Source: a virus. From it: a DNA stretch of 64,000 nucleotides. The notes beneath the pieces are model-generated. The model saw nothing but the letters and a program-made list of their open reading frames with translations, had not been told where the DNA came from and ran no database searches. A program made the translations under genes and the position numbers. Shown here in pieces: positions 6,598 to 13,046 of this stretch. The first letter of the stretch is position 1, and each line of letters opens with the position of its first letter. The stretch lies in the IMG/VR virus record IMGVR_UViG_3300035694_000001, positions 31,771-95,770 of that record; one strand, 5' to 3'.

Positions 6598-6636
6598 AAG
6601 CCGGCTCAGCACCTTCGGGTGTTGGGCCGGCTTTTC
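6598..6636 (+). terminator. Rho-independent terminator with TTCG tetraloop
   Basis: A 16-bp stem (AAGCCGGCTCAGCACC with its complement, with some G-T pairs) closed by TTCG is followed by TT. It ends the holin-PadR-nuclease transcript. Confidence 0.85.
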
Positions 6637-6661
6637 GTGCGTCTGGGATACTCTCTGGCCG

Positions 6662-6967
6662 ATGAAGCACCGTACCTACCGGCGCCGAGGGTGGCTGGTC
6701 TGCCCCTCCCTCGGCATGCCCACCACAGGCCTCAGCAACGTACGTGAGTGCGAGAACTGCGGGGCGCAGGTCTTGACCGCTGTAGGCAGCTGCACGGCCC
6801 TGGTGGATGCCGGCACGCTCGATCCGCAGTGCCTCGACTGCTGGCTTGACGCTGGAGGCAAACCACTGGGCATGCACCCGAATGTAGAGGCCGAGCTTGA
6901 TGCCCTCGGCCTCTTAGCCCAAGGCAGGCAGCGCCTTAGTGAGATCAACACGAAACTAGAAGAGTAG
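6662..6967 (+). CDS. Small zinc-binding protein
   Basis: The first ATG after the terminator gives a 101-residue product; the open frame upstream to 6548 crosses the terminator and is not used. It has a basic start (MKHRTYRRRGW), Cys pairs ECENC and CLDC, and a C-terminal helix. A four-cysteine metal site is plausible. No family is recognised. Confidence 0.55.
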   Translation: MKHRTYRRRGWLVCPSLGMPTTGLSNVRECENCGAQVLTAVGSCTALVDAGTLDPQCLDCWLDAGGKPLGMHPNVEAELDALGLLAQGRQRLSEINTKLEE

Positions 6968-7261
6968 CTAGGGCAGCACTCGGGTATCAGTGCGATCAAT
7001 ACCATACTCCCACGCATCCGACCAGTCATCAGGGCAGTGCCTGCAGGCGGGGTTGCTGCATACCCAGCCGTCCGCAGTGCGTTCCCAAGTTGCAGAAGCG
7101 CCGTGGAAGTACTTAGTGCCGATTGGCGGCTCAGGCGGAAGAGTAGTGTAATCACGATGCCAAGCTTTATTGGCAATTTCTAAAAGAAGGTTTTTCAGCC
7201 GCTGGGCCTCTTTAGCCCAGTACTCGGCTTCTTCTCGGTAAAAATCTTCGTTGCTTGTCAT
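6968..7261 (-). CDS. Small protein with coiled N-terminus and Cys/His site
   Basis: The 97-residue product starts at ATG 7261, overlapping the stop of the DUF3307-like gene by ATGA. An N-terminal helix (DFYREEAEYWAKEAQRL) is followed by a C-terminal part with CSNPACRHC. The gene ends back to back with the plus gene at 6967. The function is unknown. Confidence 0.65.
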   Translation of the reverse strand: MTSNEDFYREEAEYWAKEAQRLKNLLLEIANKAWHRDYTTLPPEPPIGTKYFHGASATWERTADGWVCSNPACRHCPDDWSDAWEYGIDRTDTRVLP

Positions 7262-7716
7262 AGCACCACCATCACGATAGTAGTTACGAAAATCCAAAAC
7301 CAGTGCCACGATTGATCGAGCGCGTAGGCGCCCGTGCCAAGGGTAGAGTTATCGTCTTTGTTAAGGCGAGGTTGACCGAGGTGGTAGAACTTGTCTTTAC
7401 CTAGGCGCTCACAAAATCTCGCCAATGTGAAACGTCTGTCAGCCCAGTAATGACTAGCGGCGGATACCAGCAGGCCGAGGGCGATACCCTCAGGGTTGAG
7501 CGGTAGCCGGAAGATGAACATCAAAGCGAGAACAAATACAAGCAACGTAGCTGTGTAGCTCGCTACGTGAGCCGCACATGCTCGCCGGCCTGGCCAGCCC
7601 GGTAGGCCCTTGTTGCGTGCCTGAGCGTCTGTCTGCACCCAGTGGTCAGCAACGGTGTGCGCAACCAGCAGACCAAATCCTAGAAGCCCGGCAGCTTCGA
7701 TAACGTCGGTTGCCAT
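7258..7716 (-). CDS. DUF3307-like membrane protein
   Basis: The 152-residue product has three to four membrane helices. Its histidine-rich pattern resembles DUF3307: AHTVADHWVQTDAQARNKG near the start and SAASHYWADRRFT mid-way. These membrane-embedded proteins are common in phages and are of unknown role. It begins after GAGAGGAGC and overlaps the upstream gene by 37 bases. Confidence 0.75.
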   Translation of the reverse strand: MATDVIEAAGLLGFGLLVAHTVADHWVQTDAQARNKGLPGWPGRRACAAHVASYTATLLVFVLALMFIFRLPLNPEGIALGLLVSAASHYWADRRFTLARFCERLGKDKFYHLGQPRLNKDDNSTLGTGAYALDQSWHWFWIFVTTIVMVVL

Positions 7717-7862
7717 GGTGCTCCTCTCACCTCCTTAATCCAGCCAAGTAAAACCCGGCTCAGCTCGGTTTGCCAAACTTCTGGGAGATCTTCGATTGAA
7801 GTGTCGCCGGCAAGTATGTCCAAGTACTGGTCATCTGCGTTGATGTTGGATAAGTTCGTCAT
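7680..7862 (-). CDS. 60-residue acidic orphan protein
   Basis: The start at 7862 overlaps the upstream stop by ATGA, and the end overlaps the DUF3307-like gene by 37 bases. The product is acidic and helical (DDQYLDILAGDTSIEDLPEV) with a basic end. It has no recognised domain. Confidence 0.55.
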   Translation of the reverse strand: MTNLSNINADDQYLDILAGDTSIEDLPEVWQTELSRVLLGWIKEVRGAPWQPTLSKLPGF

Positions 7863-8353
7863 ACTCTCGTATCGTCTACAGGCTCCCCAGCGTTACGCAT
7901 AATCTCTTCCAACCCCCGGATAGCTCGACTACAAGCAGCTGCCTGAGCTTCCGCCACGCCCTTGCTTATTGAGCCGCTTGCTGCCCGATGAAAACAATCA
8001 CGATTGCTTCGTAGTGTCGTCAAAATTCCACGCCACACACCAAGGTCTGCTGTAGTAGCTAGACGTTGTTTGTAGGGCTCTTCCGATGTTTCGCCACGGT
8101 AGACAGTAGCCGCGTCAAGCACCACTTCAGCAATCTCTGCGTACTCGGTGCCTTGCCGCGCGAATCGTGGTCTATCTGAGCCATCTCCGTCATTCCAGCT
8201 TTGGAGTCGTGCGGCAGCTACCTTAACCACTTCTGGCGTGCCAGCCATCACCTCGGCCAGCAAATCAACGAAACGATCGGCGTTGAAAAACTCGTTTTCA
8301 ACGAGATAAGTAAGAAGTTTCTTCGCTTCGATTCGGCGTACCGGGTTTAGCAT
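7859..8353 (-). CDS. 164-residue helical orphan protein
   Basis: The product is mostly alpha-helical, with a basic start (MLNPVRRIEAKKLL) and a C-terminal helix (GLEEIMRNAGE). It starts directly after the stop of the Cys-rich gene. I recognise no domain. Confidence 0.65.
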   Translation of the reverse strand: MLNPVRRIEAKKLLTYLVENEFFNADRFVDLLAEVMAGTPEVVKVAAARLQSWNDGDGSDRPRFARQGTEYAEIAEVVLDAATVYRGETSEEPYKQRLATTADLGVWRGILTTLRSNRDCFHRAASGSISKGVAEAQAAACSRAIRGLEEIMRNAGEPVDDTRV

Positions 8354-8719
8354 CTAGTCTTCTCCGTCTCCTTTGTGTCCCTTGCACATGTCTTTGCACT
8401 CCCCGCACTCGGGGCATGGGCCTGGGCACTCCTTGACGCACCGGCCGCACTGGTTGCAGGTGCGGTGTCCTTGATCCCAGCAGATGCCGCAGATCCGACA
8501 CCACCCAGGGCAGCACGGTGCGCCGTCTTGGTGGCTGGCCGGCACGCGGTCTTGACCCTCGGCCGTGGCGCGCCTGCAGCGGCCGTGCAGGGCCCCAGGA
8601 GGTACCCGGTGCCAGCAGCCCCGGCACTTCGGCCACTCGTTGATCCGGCCGCTCTTGCCGCCGAGCTGTCCGGTCGGCGCGCCGCCAATTGGCGGGGGCT
8701 TACGACGGAAGGGCCACAT
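8354..8719 (-). CDS. Cysteine-rich protein with ferredoxin-like motifs
   Basis: The 121-residue product is basic at the N-terminus (MWPFRRKPPP) and very rich in cysteine in its last 55 residues. That part contains CRICGIC, CNQCGRCVKECP and CPECGECKDMC. Two of these fit the CxxCxxCxxxC pattern of 4Fe-4S ferredoxins, the first even with the following Pro. Tandem zinc knuckles are an alternative. The ribosome site GAAGG lies seven bases before ATG 8719. Confidence 0.65.
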   Translation of the reverse strand: MWPFRRKPPPIGGAPTGQLGGKSGRINEWPKCRGCWHRVPPGALHGRCRRATAEGQDRVPASHQDGAPCCPGWCRICGICWDQGHRTCNQCGRCVKECPGPCPECGECKDMCKGHKGDGED

Positions 8720-8721
8720 GA

Positions 8722-8871
8722 CTAACCTTCGTCAAATTCGACAATAACAGCCCTATTGTCATCATCAAACTTGACATAATCCAGTTCTTCGTCATCGATG
8801 CTCTTTACCGGGTGGTCACCGTACTTCGTTACAAGCTCAGACAGTTGGTTGATTACCTCGGAAGCGTACAT
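8722..8871 (-). CDS. 49-residue acidic protein
   Basis: The ATG at 8871 follows the upstream stop by 2 bases, with GGGGT upstream. The product is acidic, with an N-terminal helix (YASEVINQLSELVTKYG) and a beta-rich tail. The frame stays open further upstream but would then overlap the previous gene widely. The function is unknown. Confidence 0.55.
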   Translation of the reverse strand: MYASEVINQLSELVTKYGDHPVKSIDDEELDYVKFDDDNRAVIVEFDEG

Positions 8872-8873
8872 GA

Positions 8874-9083
8874 TCAGACCCCGGCATTCCTCGGCTGCGA
8901 CTGTGGCGACAATGAGCTCACAGTCTCCCAAACCTCTTTGACCCGCACCGGGTGTCCGGTGTCGCGCACATGCTCATCACATTCACTGAAATCTTTAGGT
9001 GCCCAATCGCACCCCTCGGTGAGACATTTAGCGGTAGTGAGCGTACGGTTCTTTGTTTTATTGACGATGATGTGCTTTTCCAT
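8874..9083 (-). CDS. Small C2H2-like zinc protein
   Basis: The 69-residue product has a single C2H2-type arrangement: KCLTEGCDW then ECDEHVRDTGHP. Short zinc-finger proteins of this type are common in actinophages. Metal binding is inferred. A competing frame (8918-9139) has no such pattern and was not chosen. Confidence 0.6.
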   Translation of the reverse strand: MEKHIIVNKTKNRTLTTAKCLTEGCDWAPKDFSECDEHVRDTGHPVRVKEVWETVSSLSPQSQPRNAGV

Positions 9084-9140
9084 GTTTTAGTCCTCATATC
9101 TTTTGTTAGTGATGTGTACCCCGTGTCTACTTCATCCACA

Positions 9141-9242
9141 CTATTTCCCCCACTTGTTGATAATTACTGCTGCGATGATTGCGGCGAGACCAGCCCAGCC
9201 TACTGCAATGAACATAAACTCAATGAAGCGAGCATTGATCAC
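9141..9242 (-). CDS. 33-residue single-span membrane protein
   Basis: A GTG overlapping the upstream stop (GTGA) opens a frame with one clear membrane helix (FIAVGWAGLAAIIAAVII) and a short basic tail NKWGK. The size and coupling suggest a real small membrane protein. The role is unknown. Confidence 0.5.
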   Translation of the reverse strand: MINARFIEFMFIAVGWAGLAAIIAAVIINKWGK

Positions 9243-9415
9243 TCAGCCCACAACCATTCGGACACCACAGCAACGATTCGCTCAACCTCCTCTGGCAGTG
9301 GCTTGGCCCATCCACCAGGGGTCGAGATCACATCAGCATCTAGCAGTTTGCCGCGCAGAATCAAACGAGCTTTGGCTCGTGCTTCCTCAACGGAACCAGC
9401 TGTCTCGCTGCTCAT
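9239..9415 (-). CDS. 58-residue helical orphan protein
   Basis: The ATG at 9415 overlaps the stop of the upstream membrane gene by ATGA. The frame is open to 9631, but the upstream part belongs to another gene. The product is a helix (SVEEARAKARLILRGKLL) followed by a Trp-containing end. The function is unknown. Confidence 0.55.
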   Translation of the reverse strand: MSSETAGSVEEARAKARLILRGKLLDADVISTPGGWAKPLPEEVERIVAVVSEWLWAE

Positions 9416-9573
9416 AGCCTGTGGCTCATACGGAATCCAAAGGGTCCGGGCAGACTGAGATAGCAACGGTGCAGGAACGAGCGGTGCCGGGTAGACCGGC
9501 GATAGCGGTGCCCTGAGAAGAGCAGGTGCACCAAGAAATAGATGATACCGAGGATGATCAGCATGTGGAGCAT
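9412..9573 (-). CDS. 53-residue membrane protein with basic tail
   Basis: One hydrophobic helix (MLIILGIIYFLVHLLF) is followed by a very basic tail (GHRYRRSTRHRS). The positive tail suggests it stays in the cytoplasm or binds nucleic acid at the membrane. It overlaps both neighbours. Confidence 0.5.
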   Translation of the reverse strand: MLHMLIILGIIYFLVHLLFSGHRYRRSTRHRSFLHRCYLSLPGPFGFRMSHRL

Positions 9574-9740
9574 GGCAGCTTAGACCTTTCTCTCTCAAAA
9601 TCGGATGCGTGAGCACTGCATAAAGGAACATCGTAGATGATTTCGCCTGCCTCGATTGGCCGGGTAGTAACAGCCAGATCGAGGCATCGGCCCATACCGC
9701 GCCAGCGATGGGCGCATTGCCCGTTAACCAGAGACTGCAT
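9558..9740 (-). CDS. 60-residue Cys/His protein
   Basis: The ATG at 9740 overlaps the upstream stop; AGCAGGAATTG lies before it. The product has CAHRW, GRC, PLCSAH and CSTC, a plausible zinc site similar to the treble-clef fragments of small phage proteins. The frame is open to 9767, but the internal ATG has the better context. Confidence 0.55.
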   Translation of the reverse strand: MQSLVNGQCAHRWRGMGRCLDLAVTTRPIEAGEIIYDVPLCSAHASDFERERSKLPCSTC

Positions 9741-9898
9741 CAATTCCTGCTTCCTGGCCTCCACCAACAGCCCGGCACCGCGTCTACCTGCGTGTCATTC
9801 CGGTCAAGATGATCCTGTGACACTGGCGCCTCAGTCACCCCCCGATCGTTAAACTCATCTTTCTTTTCCCAATCACGGGTCTCTCCGAATCCAAACAT
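9740..9898 (-). CDS. 52-residue acidic orphan protein
   Basis: AAAGGAC lies upstream of ATG 9898. The product begins MFGFGETRDWEKKDEF, resembling the partial gene at 1-95, and is polar throughout. Its stop overlaps the ATG of the next gene. The function is unknown. Confidence 0.5.
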   Translation of the reverse strand: MFGFGETRDWEKKDEFNDRGVTEAPVSQDHLDRNDTQVDAVPGCWWRPGSRN

Positions 9899-9922
9899 TA
9901 TTGCAGTCCTTTCTAGGCTCTA

Positions 9923-10186
9923 TCAGAGCCAACCAAACCTATCGGTTTTAGGGTCATAGTGCTCTGTGTCTGGCTCATCTACAGGCCAGCTGGACTTACC
10001 TTCTATGCCAGTAACGCTGCAGTGCTCTTCTCCATCTGGGATGTTTGTGGCGCTCACTTCGGCGTAGTGCTGAGTGCAGAGGTAGATGGGTCGGCTGTTG
10101 GAATGCGGGTTGTAAAGTTTGGTGCCCGGCTGGTCACAGGGTAAAGCGCACGGGCCGAAGATCGTAAACAGCAACCAAGCCCACAT
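9923..10186 (-). CDS. Membrane-anchored Cys/His protein
   Basis: The 87-residue product has a hydrophobic N-terminus (WAWLLFTIFGPCAL) that may be a signal anchor. Conserved-looking Cys and His follow (CDQPG, YLCTQHYAE), and the acidic end reads HYDPKTDRFGWL. Function and topology are uncertain. Confidence 0.55.
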   Translation of the reverse strand: MWAWLLFTIFGPCALPCDQPGTKLYNPHSNSRPIYLCTQHYAEVSATNIPDGEEHCSVTGIEGKSSWPVDEPDTEHYDPKTDRFGWL

Positions 10187-10197
10187 GATAGCTCCCT

Positions 10198-10386
10198 TCA
10201 GGAGTTGCGGATGGCGTCGGCGAGGTCAAGCATGGCATGTGCCTTAGCCGCTTCAACACGCAAATGGTAAGATGTGCCATGGCTGAATAAACCCATACTG
10301 GCGAGTAGCTCTTGAGCTTTCAGCCCATCGGCCGAGGGCGGCGCCAGCTCGTTGGCCGAGGAATCTACGATTGGCATGTCAGGCAT
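10198..10386 (-). CDS. 62-residue orphan protein
   Basis: The start at 10386 has TTAAGGAG nine bases upstream. The frame is open to 10449, but that would overlap the previous gene. The product has a disordered acidic start and a C-terminal helix (YHLRVEAAKAHAMLDLADAI). The function is unknown. Confidence 0.6.
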   Translation of the reverse strand: MPDMPIVDSSANELAPPSADGLKAQELLASMGLFSHGTSYHLRVEAAKAHAMLDLADAIRNS

Positions 10387-10397
10387 TGCATGTCTCC

Positions 10398-10688
10398 TTA
10401 ATCCCAGCCCGGCATGCCGGGCTCTGCGTAGTGATGCGGGCCTGAGCACAGCAACCCAGACATCCCGTGCTCACAAGTTGGGTACAACAGATCAAAAGTA
10501 ACCGGGTGGCGCTCAGGGTCAACGGTGGGCTGCTTTTCGCTCCAATCCCACATAGCGCAGTAAGTCTTGCGCTCCCAGAAAGCAGCGGCGTTCGCATCGA
10601 TCTCAGCATCGGTGCCTGTGAAGACTGCTTTGTAGGACCGACGTTGATCGCAAATATGAACTTCGAGCACTACCCGCTGCGCCTTCAC
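10398..10688 (-). CDS. 96-residue orphan protein
   Basis: I prefer GTG 10688 because AAGGAG sits five bases upstream, although an ATG at 10709 is in frame. The product starts with a beta-hairpin (RVVLEVHICDQRRSYKAVF) and ends with Cys/His residues (TCEHGMSGLLCSGPHH), resembling a small C-terminal metal site. The function is unknown. Confidence 0.6.
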   Translation of the reverse strand: MKAQRVVLEVHICDQRRSYKAVFTGTDAEIDANAAAFWERKTYCAMWDWSEKQPTVDPERHPVTFDLLYPTCEHGMSGLLCSGPHHYAEPGMPGWD

Positions 10689-10717
10689 GGCTACTCCTTG
10701 TCTAGTCATAATTGGGG

Positions 10718-10910
10718 CCGCGTCGGTGGCACTGCTTACCAGTCCTGCCAGTTCCTTTTAATTCCGATATTTATTTCGCGCGGCCCACTGTTTAGTTTTG
10801 GTTTGGGGTGTCGCGTCGGTGGCCTGCTATGCCAGCCTGTGTTCCGGGTTATCCGATATTCCCGGCTGAGTGTCGGTTATTCGCGCGACTCAACTATTTA
10901 GTTTTGGTTT
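10718..10910. repeat. Imperfect tandem repeat of about 100 bp, non-coding
   Basis: Two degenerate copies share, in order, GCGTCGGTGGC (10720, 10813), CCGATATT (10764, 10853), a TTCGCGCG-like block and TTTAGTTTTGGTTT (10791, 10897). The region lies between two minus-strand genes and has no good reading frame. It could hold duplicated regulatory sites or structured RNA. Confidence 0.65.
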
Positions 10911-11172
10911 ACACAGGGGTGTAGGCCCTGTCGTTAACTATGGTGACGCCGTGCTCATCGCACTTTGTGCAGATGTCTGGATCACTATAGGCTAGCGTCG
11001 TATCACAGCCGAGGCAGGCCTTGCGAGCTACACGCCCAGTATGGGAGTCGTAAGGTGTTCCACAATTCCGACAAAACCACGGGCCGTAGAGAGCCGAGTC
11101 AGGAGGGCGGTGCAATCCCGCCGCGCAGCACGGTGACTCTTGATCGGAGTATTCTGGCATTTCGATCAACAT
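10909..11172 (-). CDS. Zinc ribbon protein
   Basis: The 87-residue product from ATG 11172 has two Cys pairs, CRNCG and CLGC, plus CTKCDEHG, which could form one or two zinc ribbons. The stop lies at the edge of the tandem repeat. It is transcribed from the promoter at 11223-11252. The function is unknown. Confidence 0.65.
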   Translation of the reverse strand: MLIEMPEYSDQESPCCAAGLHRPPDSALYGPWFCRNCGTPYDSHTGRVARKACLGCDTTLAYSDPDICTKCDEHGVTIVNDRAYTPV

Positions 11173-11222
11173 CTTTGACGCTCCCTCGGTAGCTCTTGTG
11201 CTGCTGTCGACCTGTATATAGG

Positions 11223-11252
11223 AATCTAGCATCCTAGCGTTACAGCTGTCAA
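11223..11252 (-). promoter_or_regulatory. Sigma-70-type promoter, recurring family
   Basis: On the minus strand: TTGACA (11252-11247), an 18-base spacer and TAGATT (11228-11223), preceded by TGC. The spacer core GTAACGCTAGGATGC is shared with the promoters at 4.6 and 5.0 kb. Confidence 0.75.
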
Positions 11253-11271
11253 GCCCGGCAGGCTAGATTTT

Positions 11272-11487
11272 TTACAGCCTTACGAGCGGAGTGTGCAGCG
11301 AACGGTTGCGGCACCGCCCGCATTTCAGGACGAGCCCGGCGTCCGTCGAGGACTGCACGTGCTGGCCGGTCCGATCATTGCAACGCCGGCAGGTGGCGGC
11401 TACATACTGCCCGATTTTGTAAGTACCTGAGTCAAAAAATCTAGGGGTGCCGGGCACAGTATTTTCAGTGATAATGATTTCTGGCAT
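11272..11487 (-). CDS. Zinc ribbon protein
   Basis: The 71-residue product carries CRRCNDRTGQH and, 20 residues on, CGRCRNRS, a classic four-Cys ribbon spacing. It follows the 46-residue gene by 3 bases. A role in nucleic acid or protein binding is typical for such ribbons but unproven here. Confidence 0.65.
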   Translation of the reverse strand: MPEIIITENTVPGTPRFFDSGTYKIGQYVAATCRRCNDRTGQHVQSSTDAGLVLKCGRCRNRSLHTPLVRL

Positions 11488-11490
11488 TTC

Positions 11491-11631
11491 TCAGCCCTCC
11501 TTGGCGAGGATCTCGGCGCACTCCGGTTGTTCGATCAGCTTGCGGGCCCATGTGGCAGCTTCTTTGTCCTTGCCGCAATTTTTGAAGGCGATTGCCTTGG
11601 CGAGCGAGCGGTTGATCTCCTGCCGGTCCAT
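11491..11631 (-). CDS. 46-residue helical protein
   Basis: ATG 11631 has CAGGAGG seven bases upstream. The product is a single polar helical domain (RQEINRSLAKAIAFKNCGKD, then AATWARKLIE). It is the first gene after the promoter at 11671-11699 and begins the zinc ribbon operon. The function is unknown. Confidence 0.65.
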   Translation of the reverse strand: MDRQEINRSLAKAIAFKNCGKDKEAATWARKLIEQPECAEILAKEG

Positions 11632-11670
11632 GTGGGGCCTCCTGGCCTCGGCGACTGCTTGCTATATAGG

Positions 11671-11699
11671 AACCTAGCAACCTTCGGCCAACCTGTCAA
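11671..11699 (-). promoter_or_regulatory. Sigma-70-type promoter, recurring family
   Basis: On the minus strand: TTGACA (11699-11694), 17 bases, then TAGGTT (11676-11671) with TGC before it and CCTATATA after it, as in the other family members. Confidence 0.75.
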
Positions 11700-11722
11700 G
11701 CTCGACAGTCTCAGAACATGGA

Positions 11723-11758
11723 AGAGGGCGGCACCCCCGCGTCTGGGCACCGCCCTCT
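11723..11758 (-). terminator. Terminator of lsr2
   Basis: A 9-bp stem (AGAGGGCGG with CCGCCCTCT) lies 15 bases past the lsr2 stop and before the promoter of the next operon. Confidence 0.75.
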
Positions 11759-11773
11759 AGGCCTCCGAGCTAC

Positions 11774-12175
11774 TTACGCGGCGAGGTGGGCCAGCAGCTC
11801 AGGATTCTGCATCCGCCACGCCGAGATGGCTACCTCAGGTAGCCGACCGCGCTTGGCCAGCGCGTGGCCGTTCGCCTCGGCGTAGGCCCGGACTTCCTGT
11901 CGCTGCTCCTTCGTCAGACCTGAGCCGCCAGCCTCAACGGCAGCCGGGGCACTGGCGGGCTTGTTAGCCGAGCCCTTCGGCCGGCCGCGCTTGACCGCCC
12001 CAGCCGCCTTCCGGCCCTTCTCGAAGTAGACGCCGAGAGCGTCTCGCAGCTCACCATGCTCAGCCTCGGTGAGGTCGATCTCGATAGCCGAGCCATCGAA
12101 GCTCAGCGTCACGCCGTGTGCGTCGGGGGCATCGCTTAGGTCACTCAGGATGTCTACGGTTACCTTCTGCGCCAT
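11774..12175 (-). CDS. lsr2: Lsr2-like nucleoid-associated protein
   Basis: This 133-residue protein is a clear Lsr2 homologue. The N-terminal dimerisation domain opens with MAQKVTVDILSDLSD and contains SFDGSAIEIDLTE. A basic linker (KRGRPKGSANK) leads to a C-terminal DNA-binding domain with AYAEANGHALAKRGRLPEV, where RGR is the AT-minor-groove hook. Host Lsr2 silences AT-rich foreign DNA. A phage copy could occupy host sites, counter silencing or regulate phage genes. The start at 12175 has AAAGGAG; the open frame to 12256 is not used. Confidence 0.95.
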   Translation of the reverse strand: MAQKVTVDILSDLSDAPDAHGVTLSFDGSAIEIDLTEAEHGELRDALGVYFEKGRKAAGAVKRGRPKGSANKPASAPAAVEAGGSGLTKEQRQEVRAYAEANGHALAKRGRLPEVAISAWRMQNPELLAHLAA

Positions 12176-12219
12176 GGGTGTTTGTCTCCTTTGTGAGTCG
12201 GATTTTTCTGATAAAGCCG

Positions 12220-12249
12220 TTGATACACCTAATAATATATTCTTGTCAA
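12220..12249 (-). promoter_or_regulatory. lsr2 promoter
   Basis: On the minus strand: TTGACA (12249-12244), an 18-base AT-rich spacer (AGAATATATTATTAGGTG) and TATCAA (12225-12220). The AT-rich spacer would be a natural Lsr2 binding site and so allow autoregulation; that is inference. Confidence 0.65.
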
Positions 12250-12416
12250 CTCGCAAGGCGGCCCGCGCGGTGTCTAGTTTCTTGCTCGGCCTCTGGGTTT
12301 CCTTAGCCGCTATCGCGTTTCTGCTGGCAGGGACCTTGACGCTAGGCTTCTTGGGCCTAGCGCTAGCCCTTGGCCTCGCTGCCGCCGGTCGGGTGATCTG
12401 GCGGCGAAGCTGGTAG
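12244..12416 (+). CDS. Possible two-helix membrane protein
   Basis: A TTG-started frame encodes about 57 residues with two hydrophobic helices (SFLLGLWVSLAAIAFLLAG and LGFLGLALALGLAAAG) and a basic end. There is no ribosome site, and the start overlaps the divergent lsr2 promoter. A GTG at 12269 is an alternative. It is kept because the hydrophobic pattern is coherent and a terminator follows. Confidence 0.35.
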
Positions 12417-12468
12417 CCTAGCTGTACCGATCCCTACGAGGCCGGTGCGGTGCCTGACAACACCAGAC

Positions 12469-12513
12469 AGAGCAGGGCCCCTAGGTACTCCGACCTGGGG
12501 GCCCTGCTCTTTG
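12469..12513. terminator. Strong bidirectional terminator
   Basis: A 13-bp stem (AGAGCAGGGCCCC with its complement) is followed by TTT. It separates the plus frame ending at 12416 from the minus gene ending at 12519. Confidence 0.85.
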
Positions 12514-12518
12514 CTGTC

Positions 12519-12824
12519 TTACTCTCTCTCAGGCAGAGCTACCGGTCCTTCCTCAGGCAGGTGCGCCTTGCGCCATGCCTGATTTTTCGTCTTGCCGACC
12601 GCTGCGCCGACGCGCGCCCAGACATCTGAATTTTGTGGTCGGTACTCCTGGTAGAGCCCGTGGTAAAGAGCCCTCAGCAGATACGGTGCTCGGGCTACAA
12701 GCTCTTCCAGGTTCGTCACAGCTTTGATCAAATCAGTTTCTCGATCATCACCTAACTCCCCTAGCACCTCACGCAGTGCATCGCTCTCCACGACGCCGTA
12801 CGACACCACGTCTGGTCTGTCCAC
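12519..12824 (-). CDS. 101-residue HTH-like orphan protein
   Basis: The product from GTG 12824 (GGAG upstream) is helical, acidic in the middle, and ends with a helix pair (VWARVGAAVGKTKNQAWRKA) that may form a helix-turn-helix. It is transcribed divergently from the DUF2637/FtsK operon across a 220-base gap containing an operator-like repeat. A local regulator is plausible but not proven. Confidence 0.6.
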   Translation of the reverse strand: MDRPDVVSYGVVESDALREVLGELGDDRETDLIKAVTNLEELVARAPYLLRALYHGLYQEYRPQNSDVWARVGAAVGKTKNQAWRKAHLPEEGPVALPERE

Positions 12825-12885
12825 TCGGTGCTTCTCCTATCTCCTGCAGGTTTGCATGGTCAGGGGCCCCAGTATGGCCTATCTA

Positions 12886-12917
12886 GTTGCAATTTCGCAA
12901 CCGAAACTCTAGGCTGT
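12886..12917 (+). promoter_or_regulatory. Operator-like inverted repeat with overlapping promoter
   Basis: GTTGCAATTTCGCAAC (12886-12901) is a GTTGC-N6-GCAAC inverted repeat. TTGCAA inside it, 17 bases and TAGGCT form a plausible plus-strand promoter for the DUF2637/FtsK operon. Related repeats lie at 27337, 51168 and 57305. A repressor bound here would block the -35 box. Confidence 0.55.
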
Positions 12918-13046
12918 CGAGCACGGCGCCCTAGGGGGTGCCCGGCCAGTCGTCGGCCACGACAGGCCAGCCGCCTGGGATGTGCTCAGTCCCCGACCAT
13001 CCCAGGCGGCGCCACCACAGGGGACAGGTAGGCAGGGCTGGTCTGG

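Noticed and set aside
8918-9139. 73-residue minus-strand frame beginning MDEVDTG
   Set aside because: It overlaps the zinc-finger gene at 8874-9083, which has clear C2H2 spacing; this frame has none.
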